From Phycisphaerae bacterium (lineage in GTDB: Bacteria > Planctomycetota > Phycisphaerae > Phycisphaerales > UBA1924), in the NCBI GenBank assembly GCA_030429705.1, contig JAUIES010000001.1, positions 1,674,001 to 1,738,000 of the forward strand: a stretch of 64,000 nucleotides of DNA. Direction: 5' to 3'. This document shows, in pieces, positions 9,379 to 17,889 of the stretch (positions are counted from its first letter, which is position 1; every line of letters starts with the position of its first letter). Under the pieces are notes generated by a model. The model was not told the origin of the DNA. It saw only the letters and a list, made by a program, of their open reading frames with translations, and did not search any database. Position numbers and translations under genes: made by a program.

Positions 9379-11133
9379 ATGGCACAAGACCAAGTCATCA
9401 CACGCTTTGCACCCTCGCCCACCGGACATCTCCACATCGGTGGTGCTCGCACCGCGCTGTTCTGCTGGGCATTCGCCCGTAAACACGACGGACGGTTCCT
9501 CCTCCGCATCGAAGACACCGATCAGGCACGATCCAGCGAAGATGCCGCCAAAGGCATTCTCGAAGACCTCGCCTGGCTCGGCATCACCTGGGACGACGGC
9601 CCGGATTTCACATCAGACGGTGGCACGGGCGTCACGCCCGTTCGCGTCGGTGGCGACCCACGCAACATCGGTCCCTTCTACCAAAGCCAGCGCCACGACA
9701 TCTACAACCCATACTTCGAGCAACTCCTCGACGCTGGCGTCGCCTTTCCCGCTTTCGACACGCCCGAACAACTCACAGCCATGCGTAAGGCGGCCGAATC
9801 AGAAAAGCGCAGTTTCATCTACCGTCGAGCCGCCGACTTCGACCACGCCGCCGCTCTTGAACGCGCCAAGACCGAGCCGCATGTCCTTCGTCTTCATATG
9901 CCAGACACCGCCATCACGGTTCACGACCAGGTCCTCGGCGAAGTCACTTTCCCCCACGCCGAACTCGACGATTTCGTCATTCGCAAAACCGATGGCTATC
10001 CAACCTACCACTTCGCGGTCGTCGTCGATGACGCACGCATGGGTGTCACGCATGTCCTTCGCGGCCAGGAACACCTCAACAACACCCCTAAACATATCGC
10101 CATCCAGAACGCACTCGGCTTGCCCACCCCTGCATACGCACACATGCCGCTCATCTTTAACCCCGATGGCACCAAGATGAGTAAACGCGACAAGGACAAA
10201 GCCGCCAAGATAGCAGTCAAAGAAGCCGGCATCACAACCGTTGCCGAACTCATCGATCGTTTGCCCCAATCGAACCGCGCCCATCAGGAACCAATCCTCC
10301 GCACCTTCAACGACACCGACCTTGCTGCGTGGCTCAAAGACAAGCAGCGGCAGCTCGGGCGCGACCAGGTCTCAGCCGTCGCCCAGGCCCTCGACCTCAC
10401 ACTCCCCGAGATTGATGTCGAAGACTTTCGAGCAGCCGGCTACCTCCCCGAAACCCTTTGCAACTTCCTCGCCCTTCTGGGTTGGAACCCAGGTATCAAA
10501 AACGCCGACGGCACCGACCTCGAGCGCTTCGACCACGCCTTTCTGGCAAGCAATTTCGACACCGACCGCATCGGCAAAACCCAGTCCAAGTTCGACCGCG
10601 ACAAGCTCCTCGCCTTCAGCGCCGACACGATCCAGCACACGCTTGACGACGCAACCTTTGCAACGCTGTGGCTCGAATGGGCAGAGCGCTTCGACGAGGC
10701 GCTTGCGTCGTGGGCTCACAATGACACCACCCGTTGGCAGGTTGCCGTCGCAGCCGCGAGACCTCGCGCCAAGACCCTCCGCGATGCGCGCACCGCCCTC
10801 GCCTTCGCATTCATCGAGACCGATTCGATCACCTACGACGAAAAGCCCGTCAACAAGTTCCTTCTCAAAGGCGAACCAACAGGCCTCGACACACTCGCCG
10901 ATCTGCGAACCGCGATCGCGTCCATCGACCCATGGACACCCGACGCGATCGACTCATTCCTGCAAGCCTACACACAAGAGCACAGCATCGGCATGGGCAA
11001 AATCGCCCAACCCCTCCGCATCGCGCTCACTGGCACCGGCGTTAGCCCCGGCCTCGGCCACACCCTGACCCTCGTCGGCAAAGAAACAACCCTCGCCCGC
11101 ATCGACCGCTGTCTCAACACGCTGCGTCAATAG
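9379..11133 (+). CDS. gltX: glutamyl-tRNA synthetase
   Basis: A class I aminoacyl-tRNA synthetase of 584 residues that charges tRNA-Glu. The HIGH box is H19-I-G-G22 after F-A-P-S-P-T-G, and the K-M-S-K-R loop lies near residues 265-269. The C-terminal anticodon-binding region is complete, and the protein is somewhat longer than the usual 470-500 residues. One source of extra length is an insertion of roughly 15 residues between G-P-D (about 74-76) and G-P-F (98-100), a place that is normally short. The DNA of this insert (about 9607-9670) contains TGGCACGGGCGTCACGCCCG and resembles a dispersed hairpin repeat. The protein may act as a discriminating or non-discriminating enzyme; this cannot be decided here. 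Confidence 0.95.
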   Translation: MAQDQVITRFAPSPTGHLHIGGARTALFCWAFARKHDGRFLLRIEDTDQARSSEDAAKGILEDLAWLGITWDDGPDFTSDGGTGVTPVRVGGDPRNIGPFYQSQRHDIYNPYFEQLLDAGVAFPAFDTPEQLTAMRKAAESEKRSFIYRRAADFDHAAALERAKTEPHVLRLHMPDTAITVHDQVLGEVTFPHAELDDFVIRKTDGYPTYHFAVVVDDARMGVTHVLRGQEHLNNTPKHIAIQNALGLPTPAYAHMPLIFNPDGTKMSKRDKDKAAKIAVKEAGITTVAELIDRLPQSNRAHQEPILRTFNDTDLAAWLKDKQRQLGRDQVSAVAQALDLTLPEIDVEDFRAAGYLPETLCNFLALLGWNPGIKNADGTDLERFDHAFLASNFDTDRIGKTQSKFDRDKLLAFSADTIQHTLDDATFATLWLEWAERFDEALASWAHNDTTRWQVAVAAARPRAKTLRDARTALAFAFIETDSITYDEKPVNKFLLKGEPTGLDTLADLRTAIASIDPWTPDAIDSFLQAYTQEHSIGMGKIAQPLRIALTGTGVSPGLGHTLTLVGKETTLARIDRCLNTLRQ

Positions 11134-11149
11134 CGGCAGTTGTTAAGCA

Positions 11150-11206
11150 GAGGCGTGGGGCCCAACGAGCCGGGCGGCGCAAGCCCTCGGTCCTTTCTCA
11201 CGCCTC
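11150..11206. repeat. hairpin-forming intergenic element after gltX
   Basis: Outer arms of 8 bp (GAGGCGTG at 11150-11157 and CACGCCTC at 11199-11206) enclose a GC-rich core that can pair imperfectly. There is no T-run, so it is not a canonical terminator. The core looks like a small palindromic repeat unit, but I see no second copy in this window. Confidence 0.4.
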
Positions 11207-11266
11207 CGAGCATTTGGTCAGGTGGACGAACGCTACGAAGGTCGGAATGCGTGCGTCGAAGAATTG

Positions 11267-12670
11267 CTAGAAGACCAACAGCCCAACCGCCATCCACGCC
11301 GCTCCCATCAGCATGACAATCGCCGTGTACCCGACAATGTCGCGTGCCTTCACCCCCGTGATCGCGAGTAATGGCAGCGCCCAGAACGGCTGCAACATAT
11401 TGGTCAGTTCGTCACCATACGCGACCGCCATCACCATCTTCGCCGGGTCCACCCCGATCTCCGCCGCTGCTCGCATGGCGATCGGACCTTGGACCGCCCA
11501 CTGACCCCCCCCAGACGGCACAAACAGATTGACCACACCCGCCGAGAACAGCGTCATGATCGGAAGCGTCGTCTCGTTCGCCGAACCGGCGATGCCCTCC
11601 GCCATCATCGCCGTCAGCCCGCTCGCAGCCATGAGACCCATGATCCCCGCATACAACGGAAACTGCAGAATAATCCCCGCGCACCCCTTCGCCGCCTCCT
11701 CGATCGCTCGTACATACCGCATCGGCGTGCCATGCAACACCAAGCCCAGCATCAGCATCGTCATGTTCACCGTATCTGGCGTCAATGACATCAGCCCGCT
11801 CGCAACTGGTTCGCCCGTCGCCGCGTCAACGCCCGGCAGGTAATAACGCCACGCCCACACCGCAATCAGACCCGCAAGAATCACGGTCACAGCCGGCGAG
11901 TCTTCCAATAGCCGAGGCAGGAACGGCTTGCGTGTCGCATCCTCGACCAGGCCCTTCGCCTCCTGCTCCAACACCCCGTACGCACTCGCTGGCCGCGCCG
12001 CATCACCGTTGGGACACAGCCGCGTCAAAAGCAACGGAACCAGCACGATCAATCCGCCCGTCACAAACAGATTCATCGGGCTCAAAAGCGTCTGCGAGAT
12101 GCGGATCACCTCAAACGGTGCGTCCGCACCGAAGATATCCGAGATCTCGCTCGCGTTCGTCACCTTGAGTGGAGCGCTGCCCGAAAACCCGCCGTGCCAC
12201 AACATCATCCCCACATACCCCGCCGCCGCCAACAGCGGGTAGTGCACGCGCACACCTCGTGCCTCCATCGCAATGCCAACACGCCGAGCCATGATCGCGC
12301 CCGCTACGAGCCCGAGCCCCCAGTTGAACACCGCAAGAACGCCGCCGGTGAGCGCGACAATTGCCACAGCCTGCGAGGCCGATCGCGGCATCGACGCAAG
12401 CGCCCCGAGCATACGGGCAACAGGCGGGCTCGAAGCCAGCGCATGCCCCGTCACAAGAATCAGACACATCTGCATTGCAAACTTCAACAGCCCAGCCGAC
12501 CATACCCCCCCGGTGCCTGCCCACGCATCTATAGCCGCAACGGCGCTCGTCTCGGTCAGCGCGATCGCCAACACAAAGGTCACACCCGTCATCAAGACAG
12601 CCAGGACGAATGGATCCGGAGCAGTCCGCCGAAACCCCTCGCTGATCTTGACCCCGAACGCCGCGATCAT
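11267..12670 (-). CDS. atoE: short-chain fatty acid transporter, AtoE family
   Basis: A 467-residue membrane protein with about 11-12 hydrophobic segments. It matches the AtoE/short-chain fatty acid permease family in length and in motifs such as W-G-L-G-L-V-A-G-A, H-G-G-F-S-G-S-A-P, and the C-terminal V-P-S-G-G-G-Q-W-A-V-Q-G-P. The family takes up butyrate or acetoacetate, or related short acids. Its start overlaps the stop of the upstream aminotransferase by four bases (ATGA), so the two are translationally coupled. Together they suggest amino-acid or keto-acid turnover; the transported species is inferred from family only. Confidence 0.88.
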   Translation of the reverse strand: MIAAFGVKISEGFRRTAPDPFVLAVLMTGVTFVLAIALTETSAVAAIDAWAGTGGVWSAGLLKFAMQMCLILVTGHALASSPPVARMLGALASMPRSASQAVAIVALTGGVLAVFNWGLGLVAGAIMARRVGIAMEARGVRVHYPLLAAAGYVGMMLWHGGFSGSAPLKVTNASEISDIFGADAPFEVIRISQTLLSPMNLFVTGGLIVLVPLLLTRLCPNGDAARPASAYGVLEQEAKGLVEDATRKPFLPRLLEDSPAVTVILAGLIAVWAWRYYLPGVDAATGEPVASGLMSLTPDTVNMTMLMLGLVLHGTPMRYVRAIEEAAKGCAGIILQFPLYAGIMGLMAASGLTAMMAEGIAGSANETTLPIMTLFSAGVVNLFVPSGGGQWAVQGPIAMRAAAEIGVDPAKMVMAVAYGDELTNMLQPFWALPLLAITGVKARDIVGYTAIVMLMGAAWMAVGLLVF

Positions 12671-13857
12671 CGTCCGATCCTCCGCAGCCGCCGCGCCGCT
12701 TCATCGAGTGTGTCCTGCCGCTTGCAAAACGCAAACCGCACCAATGATCGCCCATCTGCAGGGTCGTTGTAAAACGCACTTGGCGGTATGGCCGCGACAC
12801 CGTAATCGCGCGTCAGCACACGACACAGTTCGACATCATCCCGCACGCCGAGTTGCTCGCCCGCTCGCCCGTGACTGCACATGACAAAGTAAGTCCCCGC
12901 CGGCTCATGCACATCAAACCCGACTTCGTCAAGCACTTCACACAGGAACGACCGCGCCGACGCGTATCGCCCGTGCAACTGAGCAACATACGCTTCGCCA
13001 TCACGCAACGCGACCGCCGCTCCCACCTGAAGTGGCGTGGGCACCGCATAGATCAAAAACTGATGCGCCGAACGAATCGCCGCCGTCAGCGCCGCCGGTC
13101 CGATCGCCCACCCGATCTTCCAGCCTGTCAGACTGAAAGTCTTACCCAAACTCGAGAGCGTCAGTGTTCGCTCCGCCATACCCGGCAGCGTCGCAATCGG
13201 TGTGTGCACGCACACGTCACCAAAGACAAGCCGCTCATAAACTTCATCTGCAATTGCAATCACATCATGCTCGGCGCACAGCCTCGCAATCGTCCCGAGC
13301 TCATCGCGCGAAAAAACCTTCCCCGTCGGATTGTGAGGGGTATTCACAATGATCGCCCGTGTGCGCTCATTAAACGCACTCGCCAACTCGTCACCATCAA
13401 AGCCAAAACCGTTCGCGGTCGGCCGAAGCGTGACAAACCTTGGCACGGCACCCGCCATCGCACAGTCCGGTCGATAGGCGTCATACGCCGGTTCAAACAT
13501 GATCACTTCATCACCGGGGTTGCAAAGCCCCAGCATCGCCGCCGCCAGCCCCCCCGTACACCCATTCGTGATTGTAATCTCCGTCGCCGGGTCTGCTGTC
13601 AAACCGGCAGACCGCTTCCACCACGCAGCCACAGCCTCGCGCAACGCCAGAACGCCCGGCATCGGCGCGTACTGATTGTGCCCATCATCAATCGCTCGCC
13701 GCGCCGCCTCACGCACAAACGCCGGTCCATCAAAGTCCGGAAAGCCCTGCGACAGATTGACCGCGTCATGCTCATTCGCAAGCGCCGTCATCTCGGCAAA
13801 AATCGTCGTCCCAAACGGACGAAACCGCTCTGCGGTCTGTTGTGCTCCAGGTTCCAT
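12667..13857 (-). CDS. class I/II aminotransferase (kynurenine/methionine aminotransferase-like)
   Basis: A 396-residue PLP enzyme of fold type I. The PLP lysine is K239 in S-S-L-G-K-T-F-S-L-T-G-W-K-I-G-W. The substrate-binding N-P-T-G motif is at residues 176-179 and D204 lies in I-A-D-E-V-Y. The N-terminus (N-L-S-Q-G-F-P-D-F) is typical of the YbdL/kynurenine aminotransferase subgroup, which transaminates methionine, glutamine, kynurenine or aromatic amino acids. It is the first gene of a two-gene unit with the AtoE transporter. A role with the omega-amidase-like hydrolase at 16.5 kb (transaminase-omega-amidase pathway) is possible but only inferred. Confidence 0.9.
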   Translation of the reverse strand: MEPGAQQTAERFRPFGTTIFAEMTALANEHDAVNLSQGFPDFDGPAFVREAARRAIDDGHNQYAPMPGVLALREAVAAWWKRSAGLTADPATEITITNGCTGGLAAAMLGLCNPGDEVIMFEPAYDAYRPDCAMAGAVPRFVTLRPTANGFGFDGDELASAFNERTRAIIVNTPHNPTGKVFSRDELGTIARLCAEHDVIAIADEVYERLVFGDVCVHTPIATLPGMAERTLTLSSLGKTFSLTGWKIGWAIGPAALTAAIRSAHQFLIYAVPTPLQVGAAVALRDGEAYVAQLHGRYASARSFLCEVLDEVGFDVHEPAGTYFVMCSHGRAGEQLGVRDDVELCRVLTRDYGVAAIPPSAFYNDPADGRSLVRFAFCKRQDTLDEAARRLRRIGR

Positions 13858-13901
13858 ACGCGCACCATAACACCATTGCCAGCCGCGCGTCGAGTCGCCC
13901 T

Positions 13902-15140
13902 CTACAGCGTCATCTCATGTTCAATCTCAGCAAGGATTGCCCGCGACAAGTAGTCGTACTGCTCAAGACTGTTGTACAAGTGACAACTCACGCGAACAAA
14001 CCGCGTCGGTGCAGCCCCGGCCGCCATCGGCATCGACCAGATCGGCACCTGGATTCGGTGCTCGTCAACAAGTCGATCCTGCATCGCATCCGCATACTTC
14101 GTCGTCCGCTTCGCCAGTCGCTCCAACCGACTCGCGTCGTGCGCAGGTAACGGAATGGTCGCCATCGGCCCGATCATCTCATTTGAAATCGGACGATCAA
14201 CCCCAAACGCCTCACAGAGCACATCACGAGCCATTACGGCAAGTTCGTCGTTCTTACGCCGTACATCCGCCCACGACCCACCGACGAACCCCGGCACCGC
14301 ATCAATCGCATCCGCAAGACAAAACCCCGCCGAACTATCCTGCGTGCCGACATAATCAAACTCAGTGTGAAAGAACGACCGATCCGACCGTGGCCGCTTC
14401 GTATGCACCGACAGCGCCAAAGGCCGAAACCCCTCCTGCAAGTCCGGTCGCACATACAAAAACCCAGTCGCCCGCGGCGAACAAAGCCACTTGTGACAGT
14501 TTGCTGTATAGAACGCCGGTCCGATCGCTTCAATATCAACCTCGCAAAACCCGGGCGCGTGCGCACCATCCACGATGGTCTCAATCCCGCGTTCACGCAT
14601 AAACGCAACAATGCGCTCCACAGGCATGATCATCGCTGTCGGGCTCGTCACATGACTCACAAGGCAATACCGTGTCTTCGGCGTAACCGCGCTGGTCACC
14701 GCCTCATAGAGCGCGTCCTCAGTCGCGCCGACAAACGGCAGGTGAGGCGTGACAACCGTCGCGCCCACCTTGGCAGCCGCATGTTCAAGAATCGCCAGGC
14801 ACGCCGGGTACTCATGTGTGTTTGCCAGAACCTCGTCACCCGGTTCGAGCGTCAGATTCTGCACAATTGTCGCGACCGCCTCGGTGACATTGCGCATGTG
14901 CACAATGTCAGCAGGGGGGGCGTTGACGATCCCGCTCAACTTCTCGCGTGATCGATCCAGCAATCGCCACGCATCCTGCATCAGGAACCGAATTGGATCC
15001 TGCTCAACCGCAGCCAGATACGCCAGCCTCGCCTCCATCACCACCCGAGGTGTCGCCCCATACGACCCTTGGTTCAAAAACACAATGTTCGGGTCATGCA
15101 TCCAGTGCGTTGCAAGCGTCGATGGAGTTGGCAGTTTCAT
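13902..15140 (-). CDS. class V aminotransferase, isopenicillin N epimerase-like
   Basis: A 412-residue PLP-dependent enzyme. The PLP-ring aspartate is D191 in I-V-D-G-A-H-A-P-G and the Schiff-base lysine is K217 in C-H-K-W-L-C-S-P-R. The N-terminal F-L-N-Q-G-S-Y-G-A-T-P is characteristic of the isopenicillin N epimerase/CefD-like branch, whose members are mostly epimerases, desulfurases or lyases of unknown substrate. It lies 44 bp upstream of the class I aminotransferase gene on the same strand, so it may share its transcript. No beta-lactam genes are near, so a role in antibiotic synthesis is not suggested. Confidence 0.88.
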   Translation of the reverse strand: MKLPTPSTLATHWMHDPNIVFLNQGSYGATPRVVMEARLAYLAAVEQDPIRFLMQDAWRLLDRSREKLSGIVNAPPADIVHMRNVTEAVATIVQNLTLEPGDEVLANTHEYPACLAILEHAAAKVGATVVTPHLPFVGATEDALYEAVTSAVTPKTRYCLVSHVTSPTAMIMPVERIVAFMRERGIETIVDGAHAPGFCEVDIEAIGPAFYTANCHKWLCSPRATGFLYVRPDLQEGFRPLALSVHTKRPRSDRSFFHTEFDYVGTQDSSAGFCLADAIDAVPGFVGGSWADVRRKNDELAVMARDVLCEAFGVDRPISNEMIGPMATIPLPAHDASRLERLAKRTTKYADAMQDRLVDEHRIQVPIWSMPMAAGAAPTRFVRVSCHLYNSLEQYDYLSRAILAEIEHEMTL

Positions 15141-15170
15141 GATTCGAGCATACGCAACGGCGTGTCATGA

Positions 15171-15206
15171 CAAAAAGAAAGCGAGCCGGGATACATCCCG
15201 GCTCGC
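15171..15206 (-). terminator. rho-independent terminator of the RRM protein gene
   Basis: A perfect 11-bp stem GCGAGCCGGGA/TCCCGGCTCGC at 15181-15206 (4-nt loop), followed on the - strand by TTTCTTTTTG (15171-15180). It lies 37 bp after the RRM gene stop and insulates it from the class V aminotransferase gene. Confidence 0.9.
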
Positions 15207-15243
15207 ACTTGATCAAGTTACACGGGCGATTGCCCGGCGTTGA

Positions 15244-15603
15244 TTACCAACCGCCGCGGCCACCGCCACCGCCGCCGCCACCACCGCCGTAGCCGCCGCG
15301 ACCACCGCCGCCGCCGCCACCGCCATAGCCGCCACCACCACCGCCACCGCCGCGGTTCTGACGCGGACGAGCTTCGTTGACAGTCAGATCGCGACCATCG
15401 ACATTGGTGCCGTTGATTGCTTCGATTGCAGCGTTGGCTTCGTTGTCATTCGCCATTTCGACGAATCCGAATCCACGCGGACGACCGGTTTCGCGGTCCA
15501 TGACCAGTGAAGCCGAAACGACTTCACCATGAGCGCCAAACAAATCGCGCAGTGCGTCCTCACCCGTGCTGTAGGACAGATTCCCGACATAAATCTTCTT
15601 CAT
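15244..15603 (-). CDS. glycine-rich RRM RNA-binding protein
   Basis: A 119-residue protein with one RNA recognition motif and a glycine-rich tail. RNP2 is K-I-Y-V-G-N-L-S (residues 3-10) and RNP1 is R-G-F-G-F-V-E-M (43-50). Residues from about 85 to the end are nearly all Gly with Tyr and Arg, as in cold-inducible RNA-binding proteins of cyanobacteria and planctomycetes. The ATG at 15603 starts exactly at the RRM; the longer open frame to 15780 has no homology. The roughly 150 bp up to the divergent maf end may hold a structured 5' leader, as expected for cold-regulated mRNAs, but none is proven. It probably binds single-stranded RNA as a chaperone. Confidence 0.92.
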   Translation of the reverse strand: MKKIYVGNLSYSTGEDALRDLFGAHGEVVSASLVMDRETGRPRGFGFVEMANDNEANAAIEAINGTNVDGRDLTVNEARPRQNRGGGGGGGGYGGGGGGGGRGGYGGGGGGGGGGRGGW

Positions 15604-15751
15604 TTCAATACACCTTGCCCCTGATACATTCGAATCCGTGCTTGAACTCGGGCAAGAGAAAGCGACGGGAACCCCGCGTGTCCATCCGACCTCGGATAGA
15701 GCCTGACACTGAGAACAGACACAGTATACGCCAAGGTCAACTGTCAAGCAC

Positions 15752-16384
15752 CTATTCCGTCCGATTCTCCAACCGATCACCCCCGGCAGACAACGCGCGA
15801 AGTCGGCTTAAAAGCGCCTTCATCGGAAGCCCCATGATCCCCTCTGGGTCACCCGAATAGGTGATAGGCCAATCAGCAGAAACACGCTCTGCGAGGTTAT
15901 AAGCACCCGCTTTCCCACGCCACGCGCCTGTCGACACATACGCGTTAATCGATGCGTCGTCAATCCATCCAACGGTTACCAAAGCAACATCCAGAAAAAT
16001 TGCCCGTTTGCCCGTTTTCGCATCAATCAACGCCACACCCGTCAAGACTTCATGCGTCTGCCCTCGAAATTGCTCGATGATCGACCGCGCATGGTCAGCA
16101 TCCCGCGGCTGCCCGATGATCGCACCGTCCTGCACGCACACTGTGTCGGCGCCAAGCACATACCACCCCTGCTCCAAATTCGAACCGGCATGTGCATGAC
16201 CGGCAGCAGCCTTCAAATACGCAAGACCCATCACCCACGCACGCGCATCTGTCAACCCCGGCTCAAGGTCACCGTCGTCAACATCGGCATCCACAATCGT
16301 GTGCTCTAGGCCGTGCGTTGCAAGAAGTTCCCGCCGCCTCGGCGATCGACTCGCCAAGGCGACGGGAGGAAGGGGGCTCGTCAT
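15752..16384 (-). CDS. maf: Maf-like nucleotide pyrophosphatase
   Basis: A 210-residue protein of the Maf/HAM1-fold family that hydrolyses non-canonical or regular nucleoside triphosphates to monophosphates. It shows the N-terminal A-S-R-S-P-R-R-R-E-L-L signature (residues 11-21), the central G-A-D-T-V motif and the C-terminal K-A-G-A-Y-N-L and G-D-P-E-G-I-M-G-L-P motifs. Length is normal. Residues 25-45 are more acidic than usual (several D-D-G-D). The subfamily (dTTP/UTP versus m7GTP) is not assigned. It is divergent from the amidase gene at 16523. Confidence 0.92.
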   Translation of the reverse strand: MTSPLPPVALASRSPRRRELLATHGLEHTIVDADVDDGDLEPGLTDARAWVMGLAYLKAAAGHAHAGSNLEQGWYVLGADTVCVQDGAIIGQPRDADHARSIIEQFRGQTHEVLTGVALIDAKTGKRAIFLDVALVTVGWIDDASINAYVSTGAWRGKAGAYNLAERVSADWPITYSGDPEGIMGLPMKALLSRLRALSAGGDRLENRTE

Positions 16385-16522
16385 ATCCGCTCACTCAAGG
16401 TGTCATCCGTTCCGTTGTCTACACCAAGGACTGTGAAGTTTTCGCTGTCCATCAGTCAGCACACACACATTCATCCAAGGACCGTCCAGAACGACCAACG
16501 CTGACGGAATACTGTTTGTTTC

Positions 16523-17308
16523 ATGCAAGCCCATCTTGTACAGTTCGATATTCAGTGGCAGTCACCCGATGCCAACTTCGCGCGTGTCAACGATCTGCTC
16601 TCGCGCGCAAAGATCAACGCCGGTGATCTCGTCGTCTTGCCCGAGTTGTTCGATTCTGGTTTTTCACTCAACACCAACATCACGAACGATCGCGATCTAC
16701 GCACGCTGACATTTCTCTCGGAAACAGCTCAAAACTATGGCGTGATCGTGCAGGGCGGCCGAACCGTCAAACTCGAAAGCAACGCCTATGCCCACAATGT
16801 CATGAGCGTCGTCGGCCCTGACGGACTCACGCGCTGCGAATACACCAAGATACACCCCTTCTCCTTCGGGAGAGAGTCCGAATCATTTGTCGGTGGTGAC
16901 GAAGTCGTGACATTTACCTGGGGACAAAACGATCCCATCGTGTGCTGCCCAGCCATTTGTTACGACCTTCGCTTTCCGGAACTCTTCCGCATCGGCGCAT
17001 CACGCGGAGCCGAGCTCTTCGCCGTCGGTGCCAACTGGCCGGACCCACGCCAAAACCACTGGCGGACCCTGCTCATCGCACGCGCGATCGAGAATCAGGC
17101 GTTTGTCCTCGGTGTCAATCGAACGGGTGACGATCCACACCTCTCGTACGCCGGCGGATCCATCATTGTTGGTCCAAAAGGCGAAATTCTTGCAGAAGCA
17201 AAGAGCGAAGAATGCGTGCTGTCAGCACCAATCGAGGCACGCGTGGTCCGTGATTGGCGAACCACTTTTCCGGCCCTGCGCGATGCCAAGTTGATCCCGC
17301 ACGATTGA
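16523..17308 (+). CDS. carbon-nitrogen hydrolase, omega-amidase-like
   Basis: A 261-residue nitrilase-superfamily enzyme with the complete Glu-Lys-Cys triad: E41 in V-L-P-E-L-F, K109 in E-Y-T-K-I-H-P-F and C146 in A-I-C-Y-D-L-R-F-P-E. The sequence around the cysteine and N-W-P-D-P-R match the Nit2/YafV omega-amidase group, which converts alpha-ketoglutaramate or alpha-ketosuccinamate to keto acid and ammonia. Such enzymes often act after glutamine/methionine transaminases, and an enzyme of that type is encoded 2.7 kb away. The start at 16523 fits the family N-terminus. Confidence 0.9.
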   Translation: MQAHLVQFDIQWQSPDANFARVNDLLSRAKINAGDLVVLPELFDSGFSLNTNITNDRDLRTLTFLSETAQNYGVIVQGGRTVKLESNAYAHNVMSVVGPDGLTRCEYTKIHPFSFGRESESFVGGDEVVTFTWGQNDPIVCCPAICYDLRFPELFRIGASRGAELFAVGANWPDPRQNHWRTLLIARAIENQAFVLGVNRTGDDPHLSYAGGSIIVGPKGEILAEAKSEECVLSAPIEARVVRDWRTTFPALRDAKLIPHD

Positions 17309-17522
17309 CAAATCACGCTCGATCGACTGTGCAAGATAAAATAAATTTTCTTCGCCAACGACAAGTGTCGGCACCAACAGGCCGCCTGCTCGTCAGCAAT
17401 CGCACACAATCGCCGGTGGTTCCGTGTGTCGCACAATTATTTTTCGCTTATCAAAATATGAATTGTGTTGGGAATCGAAACTCGGTGGGGGGTGTTCACG
17501 AATAAGGAATCAGGAGGGTCTT

Positions 17523-17789
17523 ATGCAAGACAACAACCACGAATACGAACAAGAGTATGAATACGACCATGAGTACGACGCCATCAGCGCAGACCGGCTC
17601 TGCGAAGCATCAGAAGCGGTCCTGCTCGCCATGGCCACACTCAACGCCGATGGCCTCGCACATGATCTGAAACCAGGCGAAGTGCTCGGCAGCCAGTATC
17701 AGCCAGCGTGCCTCAAGGAGTTCACACGCGAAGAAATCGTCGAAGCCGCAGCCTTCCTGCGCAGGCTCGGAGTCCTTGACGATGCATGA
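17523..17789 (+). CDS. small acidic hypothetical protein
   Basis: An 88-residue protein. The start is fixed by a strong AGGAGG (17512-17517) five bases before the ATG. The first 20 residues are almost entirely Glu, Asp, Tyr, His and Asn, a low-complexity acidic leader. The rest is a compact helical domain ending in E-I-V-E-A-A-A-F-L-R-R-L-G-V-L. No family is recognised. The upstream 215 bp are AT-rich, suggesting an independent promoter. The C-terminal half resembles a small helix-turn-helix or adaptor fold, but I cannot support a function. Confidence 0.65.
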   Translation: MQDNNHEYEQEYEYDHEYDAISADRLCEASEAVLLAMATLNADGLAHDLKPGEVLGSQYQPACLKEFTREEIVEAAAFLRRLGVLDDA

Positions 17790-17889
17790 TCCGTCCTCTC
17801 TCCTGGGACTCGGCGGCACACCTCTGCCCGCGCGACATCGGTCGCCCGTGGGCGCAGGTCTGCTGCCGGGTCTCGGTTTGTCCTGCCAA

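Noticed and set aside
12853-13953. 366-codon open frame on the + strand across the class I aminotransferase
   Set aside because: It is antisense to a convincing PLP enzyme with K239 and DEVY motifs; the product is Arg/His-rich.
15244-15360. GGC/GCC simple repeat as an independent element
   Set aside because: The periodic GCC/ACC pattern is the glycine-rich tail coding sequence of the RRM protein.
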